The notes under the pieces: model-generated
Seen by the model: the letters and a program-made list of their open reading frames with translations, nothing else
What the model was told of the DNA's origin: nothing
Database searches by the model: none
Made by a program: the position numbers and the translations under genes
In this document: piece after piece, positions 1 to 5,035 of the stretch
Layout: each line of letters opens with the position of its first letter
Position numbering within the stretch: the first letter of the stretch is position 1
Source: Ruminiclostridium sp.
Lineage (GTDB): Bacteria > Bacillota_A > Clostridia > Oscillospirales > Ruminococcaceae
DNA: 9,413 nt
Reading direction: 5' to 3'
Assembly: GCA_017550775.1 (NCBI GenBank)
Contig: JAFZOA010000748.1
Coordinates: 1-9,413 of the forward strand

Positions 1-2
1 AG

Positions 3-140
3 CTTTGTGGCTGGGAGTACGACGAGGAAAAGGGCGATCCGGACAACGGCATAGCACCCGGCACCAAGTTTGAAGACCTTCCCGACGATTTCGAGTGTCC
101 GCTCTGCGGCGCCGGAAAGGACAGCATCAAGCAGGCATAA
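3..140 (+). CDS. Rubredoxin, C-terminal part (5' end outside window)
   Basis: The frame is open from the window edge and gives 45 residues before the TAA stop. It contains the second Cys of the first metal knuckle followed by GWEYD, then [19 protein letters not shown] and the second knuckle CPLCGAGKD, which is the standard rubredoxin order. Rubredoxins are about 52-55 residues long and carry one iron held by four Cys in the cytoplasm; they act as single-electron carriers, in anaerobes often for oxygen or peroxide detoxification. Only about 7-10 N-terminal residues, including the first Cys, are missing. The usual aromatic residue after PDD is Phe here, and the C-terminus ends SIKQA instead of the more common acidic tail. 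It could also be the rubredoxin domain at the C-terminus of a larger protein such as rubrerythrin or a flavoprotein fusion, which the missing upstream sequence would settle. Confidence 0.9.
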   Translation, partial: LCGWEYDEEKGDPDNGIAPGTKFEDLPDDFECPLCGAGKDSIKQA

Positions 141-151
141 TAACAGGAGAA

Positions 152-188
152 GGGCTCTGCCGATCAGCGGCGGAGCCCGTTCTGTATT
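152..188 (+). terminator. Likely intrinsic terminator after rubredoxin
   Basis: Twelve bases after the rubredoxin stop there is a GC-rich hairpin. GGGCTC pairs with GAGCCC, then a T-G pair, then GCCG with CGGC, around the 5-nt loop ATCAG. The tail GTTCTGTATT is T-rich but interrupted, so efficiency is uncertain. It separates the rubredoxin transcript from the dpa operon. Confidence 0.6.
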
Positions 189-308
189 ACCCGGCACTTT
201 GAAAACCGGTTTACGGGTTACAGTTGTGGTGCGCGCTGCGCGAGCGGATCTGAATATCGTCAGAGTTGATGCAAAAACTATCCGGGGCTTTTTTCGTGTC
301 CGTACTGC

Positions 309-336
309 ACATTTCCTCTCCGGAAATCATATTATA
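309..336 (+). promoter_or_regulatory. Sigma-K-type promoter of dpaAB
   Basis: The -10 element CATATTATA (328-336) matches the sigma-K consensus CATAnnnTA at every fixed position. The -35 core AC lies at 309-310, within GCACA, 17 nt before CATA, which is the expected sigma-K spacing. B. subtilis spoVF is known to be transcribed by sigma-K in the mother cell, so this fits the genes downstream. Transcription would start near 342-344, about 36 nt before the dpaA start codon. Confidence 0.75.
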
Positions 337-341
337 TCTCA

Positions 342-359
342 GCGGGAAACATTTCCCGC
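342..359 (+). promoter_or_regulatory. Hairpin at predicted 5' end of dpaAB mRNA
   Basis: GCGGGAA and TTCCCGC form a perfect 7-bp stem around the 4-nt loop ACAT. The hairpin begins where a transcript from the sigma-K-like promoter should start and ends 5 nt before the ribosome binding site. There is no T-run after it, so it is not a terminator. A stabilising 5'-terminal stem is the simplest reading; an effect on translation is possible. Confidence 0.5.
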
Positions 360-378
360 CGAACGGAGGGTAAAACAG

Positions 379-1233
379 ATGACTGACTTTGTTTTTATTG
401 GCGGGGATATGCGCATGGTGTATGCGGCACGCAGGCTCTCGGAACGGCATGGCTGCACTCTCATGGGCTTTGACTCGCTCACGGAAGAGCATACGGGCGG
501 AGTATCCCGCAGCTCCGGCGGAAGATACGACGCGGCGGTGCTCCCGATATTCACGGGCGGCGCAAGGGAGATACGCTGTCCCTACGCCAACAGATCATAC
601 GATATAAGCATACTTCCGAAGCTGCTCAGAACCGGCGGTTCGGTATTCGCGGGGAAGGTCTTCCCCGGACTTGAACAGCTCTGCGCGGAGCATGGGTATG
701 TCCTGTGCGACTACCTTGCCCGTGAGGAGCTCGCCGTGCGCAACGCCGTTCTGACTGCGGAGGGCGCTGTGATGACGCTTATCAGCGAGACAGAGGCCTC
801 GGTACACGGCTCGGATATCCTGATACTCGGCTTCGGGCGGATTGGGAAGCTCTGCGCGAGGTACTTCTCCGCGCTCGGAGCGAACGTCACAGTCGCGGCT
901 CGCCGGAAGAGCGATCTCGCGTGGGCAGAGGCTTACGGCTGCAAGGCGGCGGACATTACGGACGAGACCGCATTCCGTGCCGCGCTTGCAAAAAACCGTG
1001 TGATAGTCAACACCGCCCCCGCGAAGCTGCTGACGGCGGAGCGCGCCGATTACGCCGCGGAAAATGCCCTGCTGATAGAGCTCGCGTCGCTGCCCTGTAC
1101 GGAGGAAGGCGTGAAGATCCGCATCGTGCAGGCGGGAGGACTTCCCGGAAAGACTGCGCCCGAAGCAGCCGGAGCCGTCATCGCCGATACGATCGGGAAC
1201 ATACTCAAGGAAAGGAGTGCGGAAAATGGATAA
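379..1233 (+). CDS. dpaA: Dipicolinate synthase subunit A (DpaA/SpoVFA)
   Basis: A 284-residue protein, close to the 297 of B. subtilis SpoVFA. With subunit B it oxidises the lysine-pathway intermediate (4-hydroxy-tetrahydrodipicolinate or its dehydrated form) to dipicolinic acid in the mother cell during sporulation. The N-terminal domain (about 1-125) starts with a hydrophobic strand running into GGD. The TAEGA segment (127-131) and the NAD(P)-binding Rossmann fold follow, with glycine motif GFGRIG at 151-156 after the strand DILIL. AGGLPGKTAPEAAG (252-265) is typical of the family C-terminus. The start at 379 has GGAGGG 8 nt upstream; the frame stays open back to position 70, but that stretch overlaps rubredoxin out of frame and has no family similarity. 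The gene overlaps dpaB by 8 nt, implying coupled translation. Expression is likely from the sigma-K-like promoter at 309-336. Confidence 0.94.
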   Translation: MTDFVFIGGDMRMVYAARRLSERHGCTLMGFDSLTEEHTGGVSRSSGGRYDAAVLPIFTGGAREIRCPYANRSYDISILPKLLRTGGSVFAGKVFPGLEQLCAEHGYVLCDYLAREELAVRNAVLTAEGAVMTLISETEASVHGSDILILGFGRIGKLCARYFSALGANVTVAARRKSDLAWAEAYGCKAADITDETAFRAALAKNRVIVNTAPAKLLTAERADYAAENALLIELASLPCTEEGVKIRIVQAGGLPGKTAPEAAGAVIADTIGNILKERSAENG

Positions 1234-1810
1234 GCTGAAAGGCGTGAGGGTGGGTTTTGCGATATGCGGCTCATTCTGCACGCTGTCACAAAGCTTTGCC
1301 GCGTTGGAACGGCTGATATCGCTGGGCTGTGAGCCGATACCGATAATGTCGTTCAACGCGTATTATACTGACACCCGCTTCGGTGCCGCAAAAGACCATA
1401 TAGCGCGGGCCGAGAAGCTCTGCGGGCGGGAAGTGATACACACTATCGCCGACGCGGAGCCGATAGGACCCAAAAACATGACGGATATCATGCTTGTCGC
1501 CAACTGCACCGGGAACACGCTCGCGAAGCTTGCGGCAAGCATTACAGATACCCCTGTCACCATGGCGGTAAAAAGCCACCTTCGCGGAAGCAGGCCGGTA
1601 GTGCTGAACATTGCCACAAACGACGCTCTCGCGGGTTCGGCGAAGAACATATTCTCACTGATGAACTACAAGAACTACTACTTTGTGCCGATAGCGCAGG
1701 ACGACCACGAGAAGAAGCCGTTCTCGCTCATCGGTGATTTCAGCCGCATACCGGAAGCGCTTGAAAGTGCGTTGGAGCGGGTACAGCTCCAGCCGGTGAT
1801 CGGAGAATAG
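1226..1810 (+). CDS. dpaB: Dipicolinate synthase subunit B (DpaB/SpoVFB)
   Basis: A 194-residue flavoprotein-fold protein, against 200 in B. subtilis SpoVFB, and partner of DpaA in dipicolinic acid synthesis. The N-terminal strand GVRVGFAICGSFCTL (6-20) is the nucleotide-binding-like beginning of the flavoprotein fold. NCTGNTLAKLA (93-103) resembles the PATANTxAKxA motif of flavin decarboxylase relatives, and VPIAQDDHEKKPFSL (154-168) is characteristic of SpoVFB proteins. The start at 1226 is chosen because AAAGGAG (1211-1217) lies 8 nt before the ATG; an in-frame GTG at 1217 sits inside that ribosome binding site and is unlikely. The start codon lies within the last codons of dpaA. The aspartokinase and dihydrodipicolinate synthase genes that follow in B. 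subtilis are absent; the operon ends here at a terminator. Confidence 0.94.
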   Translation: MDKLKGVRVGFAICGSFCTLSQSFAALERLISLGCEPIPIMSFNAYYTDTRFGAAKDHIARAEKLCGREVIHTIADAEPIGPKNMTDIMLVANCTGNTLAKLAASITDTPVTMAVKSHLRGSRPVVLNIATNDALAGSAKNIFSLMNYKNYYFVPIAQDDHEKKPFSLIGDFSRIPEALESALERVQLQPVIGE

Positions 1811-1818
1811 AAAGAAAC

Positions 1819-1860
1819 GCTCCGGAAGACCTTCATTGTCTCCCGGAGCTTATTTTATCC
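1819..1860. terminator. Bidirectional terminator between dpaB and convergent gene
   Basis: GCTCCGG-A-AGAC and GTCT-C-CCGGAGC form an 11-bp stem with one A-C mismatch around a 7-nt loop. On the + strand it is followed by TTATTTTAT. Read on the - strand the hairpin is followed by GTTTCTTTCT, so it can also end the leftward gene whose stop lies at 1855-1857. That stop codon overlaps the + strand T-tract. Confidence 0.8.
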
Positions 1861-3219
1861 GTGTTTGCGGTCAAGACCGGCTAAAATATCATCGATGTTG
1901 TAAGGTGCACCGCTGTCGTTGTCTTCTCTCAGCAGTGAGTCGAGACGCGGTATAGATGTCGTGGTATTGGTGGTCCGGTTGGGGGTGTACTGGCGGACGG
2001 GCTGCTCCTCGGGCTGATTGAGCCGGAGAGCAGGGCGCTGGATACGCCGCGACTGTGTAGCGGAAAGAGTGGAGGTCTGTCTGAGCTTGCTCTGCTCCTC
2101 GCGGATAGCGGCTGCCTGACGGGCATTCTGGGTAAGCTCGGAGGTCTGCTGCTTGGTAAGCTCTTTGATGACTGCGGTCTTTGTGAGATTGGAGGTCGAA
2201 CGTGCCTGATTGCCTATCTCACGTTCGCGGTTCTCTAATTCCTTCTCCGCTGCGATAGCCGCACCTCTTGTCTTTCGGATATCGTTCACGACCTGGGCGC
2301 GCATTTTGTTCATGTCCTCGCGCTCATGCTCTGCTTTGGTAGCCTCAATAGCGTCGTTGAGCTTTTTGGACGAGAGCGGCATGGTAACGCGCTGCTGGCG
2401 GGGCTGCTCCGGACGGCGGGTAGGCGTGGTGAACAGCGGGGGCTGCTGTGACTGCTGGCGTGCGGCGATCTCTGCGTAGTCGCTGCGGGTCTTCTGTACG
2501 GGGCGGCGGCCGGGATTAGTCTCGCTGATGCCGGTGTCATAGATGCCGATGCTGCTGTCGAGGGAGGCATTCCTGTACGCACGGGCGGCCTCCGCTGTAC
2601 CGCGGCGCTCACGGGCGGGACGGTCGGGTTCGGGAACGTAGGTAGGTACCTCGTACTGCTTCTTGACGGTCTCGATCTCGGGCTGCGGCATGATCTTTCC
2701 GGCAAACTTGATGATCTCAAGTATGATGATGATGATGCTCGGAACTATCGCGATCATGAGCATTCCGAACGGCGAGGTGGCGAACTGTATCAGCGCACCG
2801 AGAAGATCCCAGTAGCTCATGCCCTTGGCGACTATCTGGCTCTGGGACAGGGTGATGACAGCGTCGTTCTCGGTTATGACATCGAAGCTGTACACGCCGT
2901 CGTACAGGTTGCTCGACCGAACCATAGCGAGCGCCGGCTTGCCGTTTTCAAGCTCGAATATGACGATGTTGCTTTCCTCCAGCTCGGAGGGCGGGACTTT
3001 TCTGGATATCAGCGCGGTGCCTTCGTTCAGGACATAGCCGCCGTCACTTTTCGGGAACGCGTCGGTCTTGACGAGGTAGATGTTCGACCCGAAGATATTG
3101 GGTGTTCCGTCGCTTGCCGCGTAAACAGCCGCGGTCACGCTCAGGAAGATAGCTATGACAAAGAACAGTCCGCAAAGGATACGCAGTATCAGCAGGAATG
3201 CTCTGTTTTTAAGGCTCAT
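1855..3219 (-). CDS. Signal-peptidase-like membrane pseudoenzyme with long cytoplasmic tail
   Basis: A 454-residue protein with a membrane segment at about 9-34, an external domain at 36-145, a second very hydrophobic segment at 152-171 and a cytoplasmic tail of nearly 280 residues. The first 175 residues follow the layout of SipW/archaeal-type (S26B) signal peptidases: GTPNIFG (38-44), then IYLVKT, the EGTALISRK strand, a ...IVIFE strand and the closing SPFGMLMIAIVPSIII membrane segment. The residues needed for catalysis appear lost. Where active enzymes have T-N-S-M-E-P this protein has TDAFP, putting Ala54 at the Ser position, and the T-H-R-I-V box aligns with LAMVR, putting Ala98 at the His position. 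The tail is rich in Arg, Gln, Pro and Thr, has a charged helical, probably coiled-coil stretch at about 283-385, and ends in an acidic-hydrophobic motif NIDDILAGLDRKHG. AGAGG stands 9 nt before the ATG. The function is unknown; a binding, scaffold or chaperone role is inference. It lies downstream of the repressor gene on the same strand. Confidence 0.75.
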   Translation of the reverse strand: MSLKNRAFLLILRILCGLFFVIAIFLSVTAAVYAASDGTPNIFGSNIYLVKTDAFPKSDGGYVLNEGTALISRKVPPSELEESNIVIFELENGKPALAMVRSSNLYDGVYSFDVITENDAVITLSQSQIVAKGMSYWDLLGALIQFATSPFGMLMIAIVPSIIIIILEIIKFAGKIMPQPEIETVKKQYEVPTYVPEPDRPARERRGTAEAARAYRNASLDSSIGIYDTGISETNPGRRPVQKTRSDYAEIAARQQSQQPPLFTTPTRRPEQPRQQRVTMPLSSKKLNDAIEATKAEHEREDMNKMRAQVVNDIRKTRGAAIAAEKELENREREIGNQARSTSNLTKTAVIKELTKQQTSELTQNARQAAAIREEQSKLRQTSTLSATQSRRIQRPALRLNQPEEQPVRQYTPNRTTNTTTSIPRLDSLLREDNDSGAPYNIDDILAGLDRKHG

Positions 3220-3255
3220 TCTTCAAAACCTCTCTATAGATGTGTATTTCATATC

Positions 3256-3278
3256 TTCCCGCATCCGAACTGCGGGAA
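3256..3278 (-). promoter_or_regulatory. Leader hairpin upstream of the signal-peptidase-like gene
   Basis: TTCCCGCA and TGCGGGAA form a perfect 8-bp stem with a 7-nt loop. It lies in the predicted untranslated leader, about 35 nt after the proposed transcription start and 23 nt before the ribosome binding site. No T-run follows on the - strand, so a simple terminator is unlikely. Its stem shares GCGGGAA/TTCCCGC with the hairpin before dpaA. Confidence 0.4.
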
Positions 3279-3320
3279 AGCGATCTTATACGTCGGGGAC
3301 ACAATGACCTAATCATATAC

Positions 3321-3349
3321 ATTTTATCATACTTTTTGACATTTTGCAA
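3321..3349 (-). promoter_or_regulatory. Probable promoter of the signal-peptidase-like gene
   Basis: Read leftward, the -35 is TTGCAA (3349-3344, 4 of 6 to consensus), the spacer is 17 nt and the -10 is TAAAAT (3326-3321, 5 of 6), preceded by TGA, which makes an extended -10. Transcription would start near 3314, leaving a leader of about 95 nt. The whole promoter lies inside the 20-bp tandem repeats, so a repeat-binding protein should block it. Confidence 0.55.
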
Positions 3350-3360
3350 TACTTTTTGAC
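3321..3360. repeat. Two tandem 20-bp repeats over a promoter, likely operator
   Basis: Units 3321-3340 and 3341-3360 agree at 17 of 20 positions; both carry ATACTTTTTGAC as an exact 12-bp copy, spaced exactly 20 bp. This is close to two helical turns, so two proteins would bind the same face. The second unit together with its TGCAA resembles TGCAACACTTTTTG at 4112-4125 in the repressor's own upstream region. The nearby repressor is the natural candidate binder, by inference. Confidence 0.6.
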
Positions 3361-3409
3361 TATAAAGTAACGATGATACTTAAGGAACCGCATTTCCGGG
3401 CTAAGAGAA

Positions 3410-4036
3410 TCACAGCTTCTTGCTGACCTCCACCACCGCGCCGACCACACGCACGTCCGCTGCGGACTCCTTCTCGAACCTTCTGACCGGATAGTAGGGG
3501 TTGATCGAGTGAAGCTCTACCCAGTCCCGACCGAACTTCACCTTCTTGACGAAAGCCTCGTCACCGATCATGACGACCGCGACGCTTCCGCTGTCAACGC
3601 TGTCGCGGCGGCGGACAAGTATCCTGTCGCCGTCCTCGATAGTCGGAGCCATGCTGTCGCCCTTGACGTTTATCCACAGAAATTCGTCCTTCTCGCCGGG
3701 GTGTTCTATGAATGTGGGGATATAGTTGACGGAGCGGCTGTCCGCGAACGCGCCGAAGCCTGCGCTTACGCTGTCGAACACGGGGATCCGGCAGATACCG
3801 GTGTCGATGATCTCGGCGTTGTTGCGCTCGGACTTCCCGATTATGTACATCTCGGTGGTCTTTAACCCCTTAGCGAGCACGTCGAGCTTGTCCAGGGGGA
3901 TATTCTTTATGCTCCCTGTCTCATACCGCTGGAGCGTGGACTTGCTGATACCGGTAAGCTCCGCGAGCTCCTGGTATGACAGGCCGAGCTCCTTGCGGCG
4001 CTGTTTTATCCTTTCGGCGGACGACATATTTTCCAT
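3410..4036 (-). CDS. LexA/CI-like transcriptional repressor (XRE HTH + S24 peptidase)
   Basis: A 208-residue phage-type repressor. The N-terminal XRE helix-turn-helix (about 8-60) reads RIKQRRKELGLSYQELAEL, then TGISKSTLQRYETG, which gives the recognition helix, then IPLDKLDVLAKGL. The C-terminal S24 domain (about 85-205) has the catalytic Ser128 in KGDSMAP and a candidate catalytic Lys164 in AFVKKVKF. The autocleavage dipeptide Ala92-Gly93 lies in SVSAGFGAF. All parts for RecA-stimulated self-cleavage are thus present, so DNA damage should relieve repression; this is inferred from the family. The start at 4036 has AAAGGAG 8 nt upstream; the frame is open to 4162 but the extra 42 residues include promoter sequence. 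The gene is divergent from the zinc-ribbon and DUF1492 genes, as in a lysogeny switch. Confidence 0.9.
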   Translation of the reverse strand: MENMSSAERIKQRRKELGLSYQELAELTGISKSTLQRYETGSIKNIPLDKLDVLAKGLKTTEMYIIGKSERNNAEIIDTGICRIPVFDSVSAGFGAFADSRSVNYIPTFIEHPGEKDEFLWINVKGDSMAPTIEDGDRILVRRRDSVDSGSVAVVMIGDEAFVKKVKFGRDWVELHSINPYYPVRRFEKESAADVRVVGAVVEVSKKL

Positions 4037-4087
4037 GATATACTCTCCTTTTCCGACATTTTCCCTCACCGATATACGTTTTTCTTT

Positions 4088-4116
4088 ATTATAGCACACA
4101 ATTCCCATAAATGCAA
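4088..4116 (-). promoter_or_regulatory. Promoter of the S24 repressor gene
   Basis: Read leftward, the -10 is a perfect TATAAT (4093-4088), the spacer is 17 nt, and the -35 TTGCAT (4116-4111) matches only the first three consensus bases. The start would fall near 4081, giving a leader of about 44 nt. The -35 overlaps the left arm of the inverted repeat at 4112-4147, which is consistent with autoregulation. Confidence 0.6.
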
Positions 4117-4147
4117 CACTTTTTGTAATATTTTGAAAAAAGTTGCA
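4112..4147. promoter_or_regulatory. Imperfect inverted repeat, candidate repressor operator
   Basis: TGCAAC at 4112-4117 is mirrored by GTTGCA at 4142-4147, and the inner T-run (ACTTTTTG) faces an A-run (GAAAAAA), making an imperfect 36-bp dyad. Another TGCAAC stands at 4201-4206, just after the + strand start site. The dyad overlaps the repressor's -35 and ends 8 bp before the -35 of the divergent promoter, the right place to control both. Confidence 0.5.
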
Positions 4148-4155
4148 TATATGGG

Positions 4156-4184
4156 TTGACATTTGTAAAAAGATGTGGTATTAT
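4156..4184 (+). promoter_or_regulatory. Strong sigma-A promoter of zinc-ribbon/DUF1492 genes
   Basis: A perfect -35 TTGACA (4156-4161), a 17-nt spacer and the -10 TATTAT (4179-4184, 5 of 6). Transcription should start near 4191. It is the best housekeeping-type promoter in the window and faces away from the repressor gene. Confidence 0.8.
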
Positions 4185-4247
4185 ATACTTGTCCCAAATA
4201 TGCAACAAGCGGAGCAATTTCCCCGATTTGCAACGGAAGGAGGAATT

Positions 4248-4472
4248 TTGTACAGATGTAATGAATGCGGATTTGAAGGAGATCGTCCCGACAGGGTCTA
4301 TGATCATGACGGAAGCAGGTATAATGAATGTGAACACTGCGGAAGCGGGAATATCGCACAGGCGGGTCTTTTCTGCGGAGTGTGCGGTAAACCGCTTTAT
4401 GAGGGCGAAAGCGCATATCAGGCAGGAGAACTGCTGTTCTGTGCGGACTGCCTTACCGAAGTGTTCTTATGA
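4248..4472 (+). CDS. Small zinc-ribbon protein with four CxxC knuckles
   Basis: A 74-residue protein with Cys pairs C4-x2-C7, C28-x2-C31, C43-x2-C46 and C65-x2-C68, enough for two zinc sites. The first half (YRCNECGFEG ... CEHCGSG) is a rubredoxin-like or zinc-ribbon fold; the second half (FCGVCGKPLYEGESAY ... LFCADCLTEVF) looks like a treble-clef or LIM-like knuckle. I place the start at a TTG (4248) because GGAAGGAGG (4235-4243) stands just upstream, although the 4-nt spacing is short. An in-frame ATG at 4200 would lie only about 9 nt into the transcript with no ribosome binding site. An overlapping frame (ATG 4156) is open but lacks Cys patterning. The gene is first in a two-gene unit with the DUF1492 gene, 12 nt downstream. 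The role is unknown; it may be a nucleic-acid or partner-binding phage accessory protein. Confidence 0.75.
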   Translation: MYRCNECGFEGDRPDRVYDHDGSRYNECEHCGSGNIAQAGLFCGVCGKPLYEGESAYQAGELLFCADCLTEVFL

Positions 4473-4484
4473 CAGGAGTGGATC

Positions 4485-4913
4485 ATGAACGTTAAAAGAT
4501 TACTGGAATCACACAAAGAACTCGACGACCGCATCAACTTAGATCTCGAAGAGCTTGCGCAGCTCAGAGCGCTCGCCGAGAACGTCACCCGGCACTTTAC
4601 TCTCACCCCTGGCGGCAAGGGAGGCAGCTCGGATAAGACCGGAATTTACGCCGCGAAGATAGCTGATCTCGAACGAAAGATCGACCGTGAAATAGACCGC
4701 CTTGTGGAGATCAAGGATTACATAAAGTCGGTCATATCGTCGCTCGAAAACGAAGCGGAGAGACTTGTGCTATGGAGACGGTATATACTGCACATGAGTG
4801 CCGAGGAGATCGCCGAACGCCTCTGTTACAGTCACCGTCACGTCACCCGTCTGCTGAAAAGCGCGATATCAAAGCTTGAAACAATATATGCCGACAAGGA
4901 AGATATAGCCTGA
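4485..4913 (+). CDS. DUF1492-type phage sigma-like transcription regulator
   Basis: A 142-residue protein. The N-terminal half is a helical hairpin or coiled coil (about 3-34 and 55-88), broken by the flexible loop TPGGKGGSSDKTG (41-53), a layout seen in DUF1492 phage proteins. The C-terminus is a sigma-70 region-4-like helix-turn-helix (about 91-133): ENEAERLVLWRRYILHM, then SAEEIAERL, then YSHRHVTRLLKSAISKL as recognition helix. Relatives (ArpU/RinA-like) sit in Firmicute prophages and activate late genes. AGGAG lies 6 nt before the ATG, and the gene is co-transcribed with the zinc-ribbon gene from the promoter at 4156. No late phage genes follow; the next gene is convergent. The likely target is therefore elsewhere, or the module is a remnant or has been domesticated. 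Confidence 0.8.
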   Translation: MNVKRLLESHKELDDRINLDLEELAQLRALAENVTRHFTLTPGGKGGSSDKTGIYAAKIADLERKIDREIDRLVEIKDYIKSVISSLENEAERLVLWRRYILHMSAEEIAERLCYSHRHVTRLLKSAISKLETIYADKEDIA

Positions 4914-4929
4914 GATACGGTGACTTCCC

Positions 4930-4968
4930 GAAAAATTGAGGCTGCACAGTGAAACACTGTGCAGCCTC
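4930..4968 (-). terminator. Strong terminator of the surface-fibre gene
   Basis: A perfect 14-bp stem (4938-4951 with 4955-4968) encloses a 3-nt loop. On the - strand it is followed by AATTTTTC, an intrinsic terminator 67 nt after the fibre gene's stop. On the + strand the same hairpin lies 24 nt after the DUF1492 stop, but its tail TTCAAGTTATG is poor, so termination in that direction is probably weaker. Confidence 0.85.
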
Positions 4969-5035
4969 TTCAAGTTATGCTGAGATCCGGTTTTATGACT
5001 GTCCCGTTCTGATGACGGGCTCCTGACGTATTGTA

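Noticed and set aside
70..378. Upstream extension of the dpaA reading frame to position 70
   Set aside because: It overlaps rubredoxin in another frame, crosses the terminator and the sigma-K-like promoter, and lacks family similarity; the ATG at 379 has a good ribosome binding site and family length.
595..1356. Long - strand reading frame opposite dpaAB
   Set aside because: It is the complement of two confidently identified genes; its protein has no recognisable domain and is an artefact of GC-rich codon use.
3336..3366. TTGACA on the + strand with TATAAA 19 nt downstream
   Set aside because: The spacing is too long and no + strand gene starts nearby. The -35 is simply part of the tandem repeat. 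An antisense RNA cannot be excluded but nothing supports it.
3509..3865. + strand open frame opposite the S24 repressor
   Set aside because: It mirrors a clear repressor gene and has no promoter, ribosome binding site or recognisable domain.
4037..4162. N-terminal extension of the S24 repressor to position 4162
   Set aside because: It would translate through the repressor's own promoter and operator; the ATG at 4036 has an ideal ribosome binding site and family-like N-terminus.
4200..4247. ATG at 4200 as start of the zinc-ribbon protein
   Set aside because: It falls about 9 nt after the predicted transcription start with no ribosome binding site; TTG at 4248 directly follows GGAAGGAGG.
4156..4488. 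Alternative + strand frame overlapping the zinc-ribbon gene
   Set aside because: It begins within the -35 element and has no domain pattern, whereas the other frame has four well-placed CxxC pairs.
5003..5019. Small hairpin CCCGT/ACGGG downstream of the fibre gene
   Set aside because: Only a 5-bp stem without a T-run; the 14-bp hairpin at 4938-4968 is a far better terminator.
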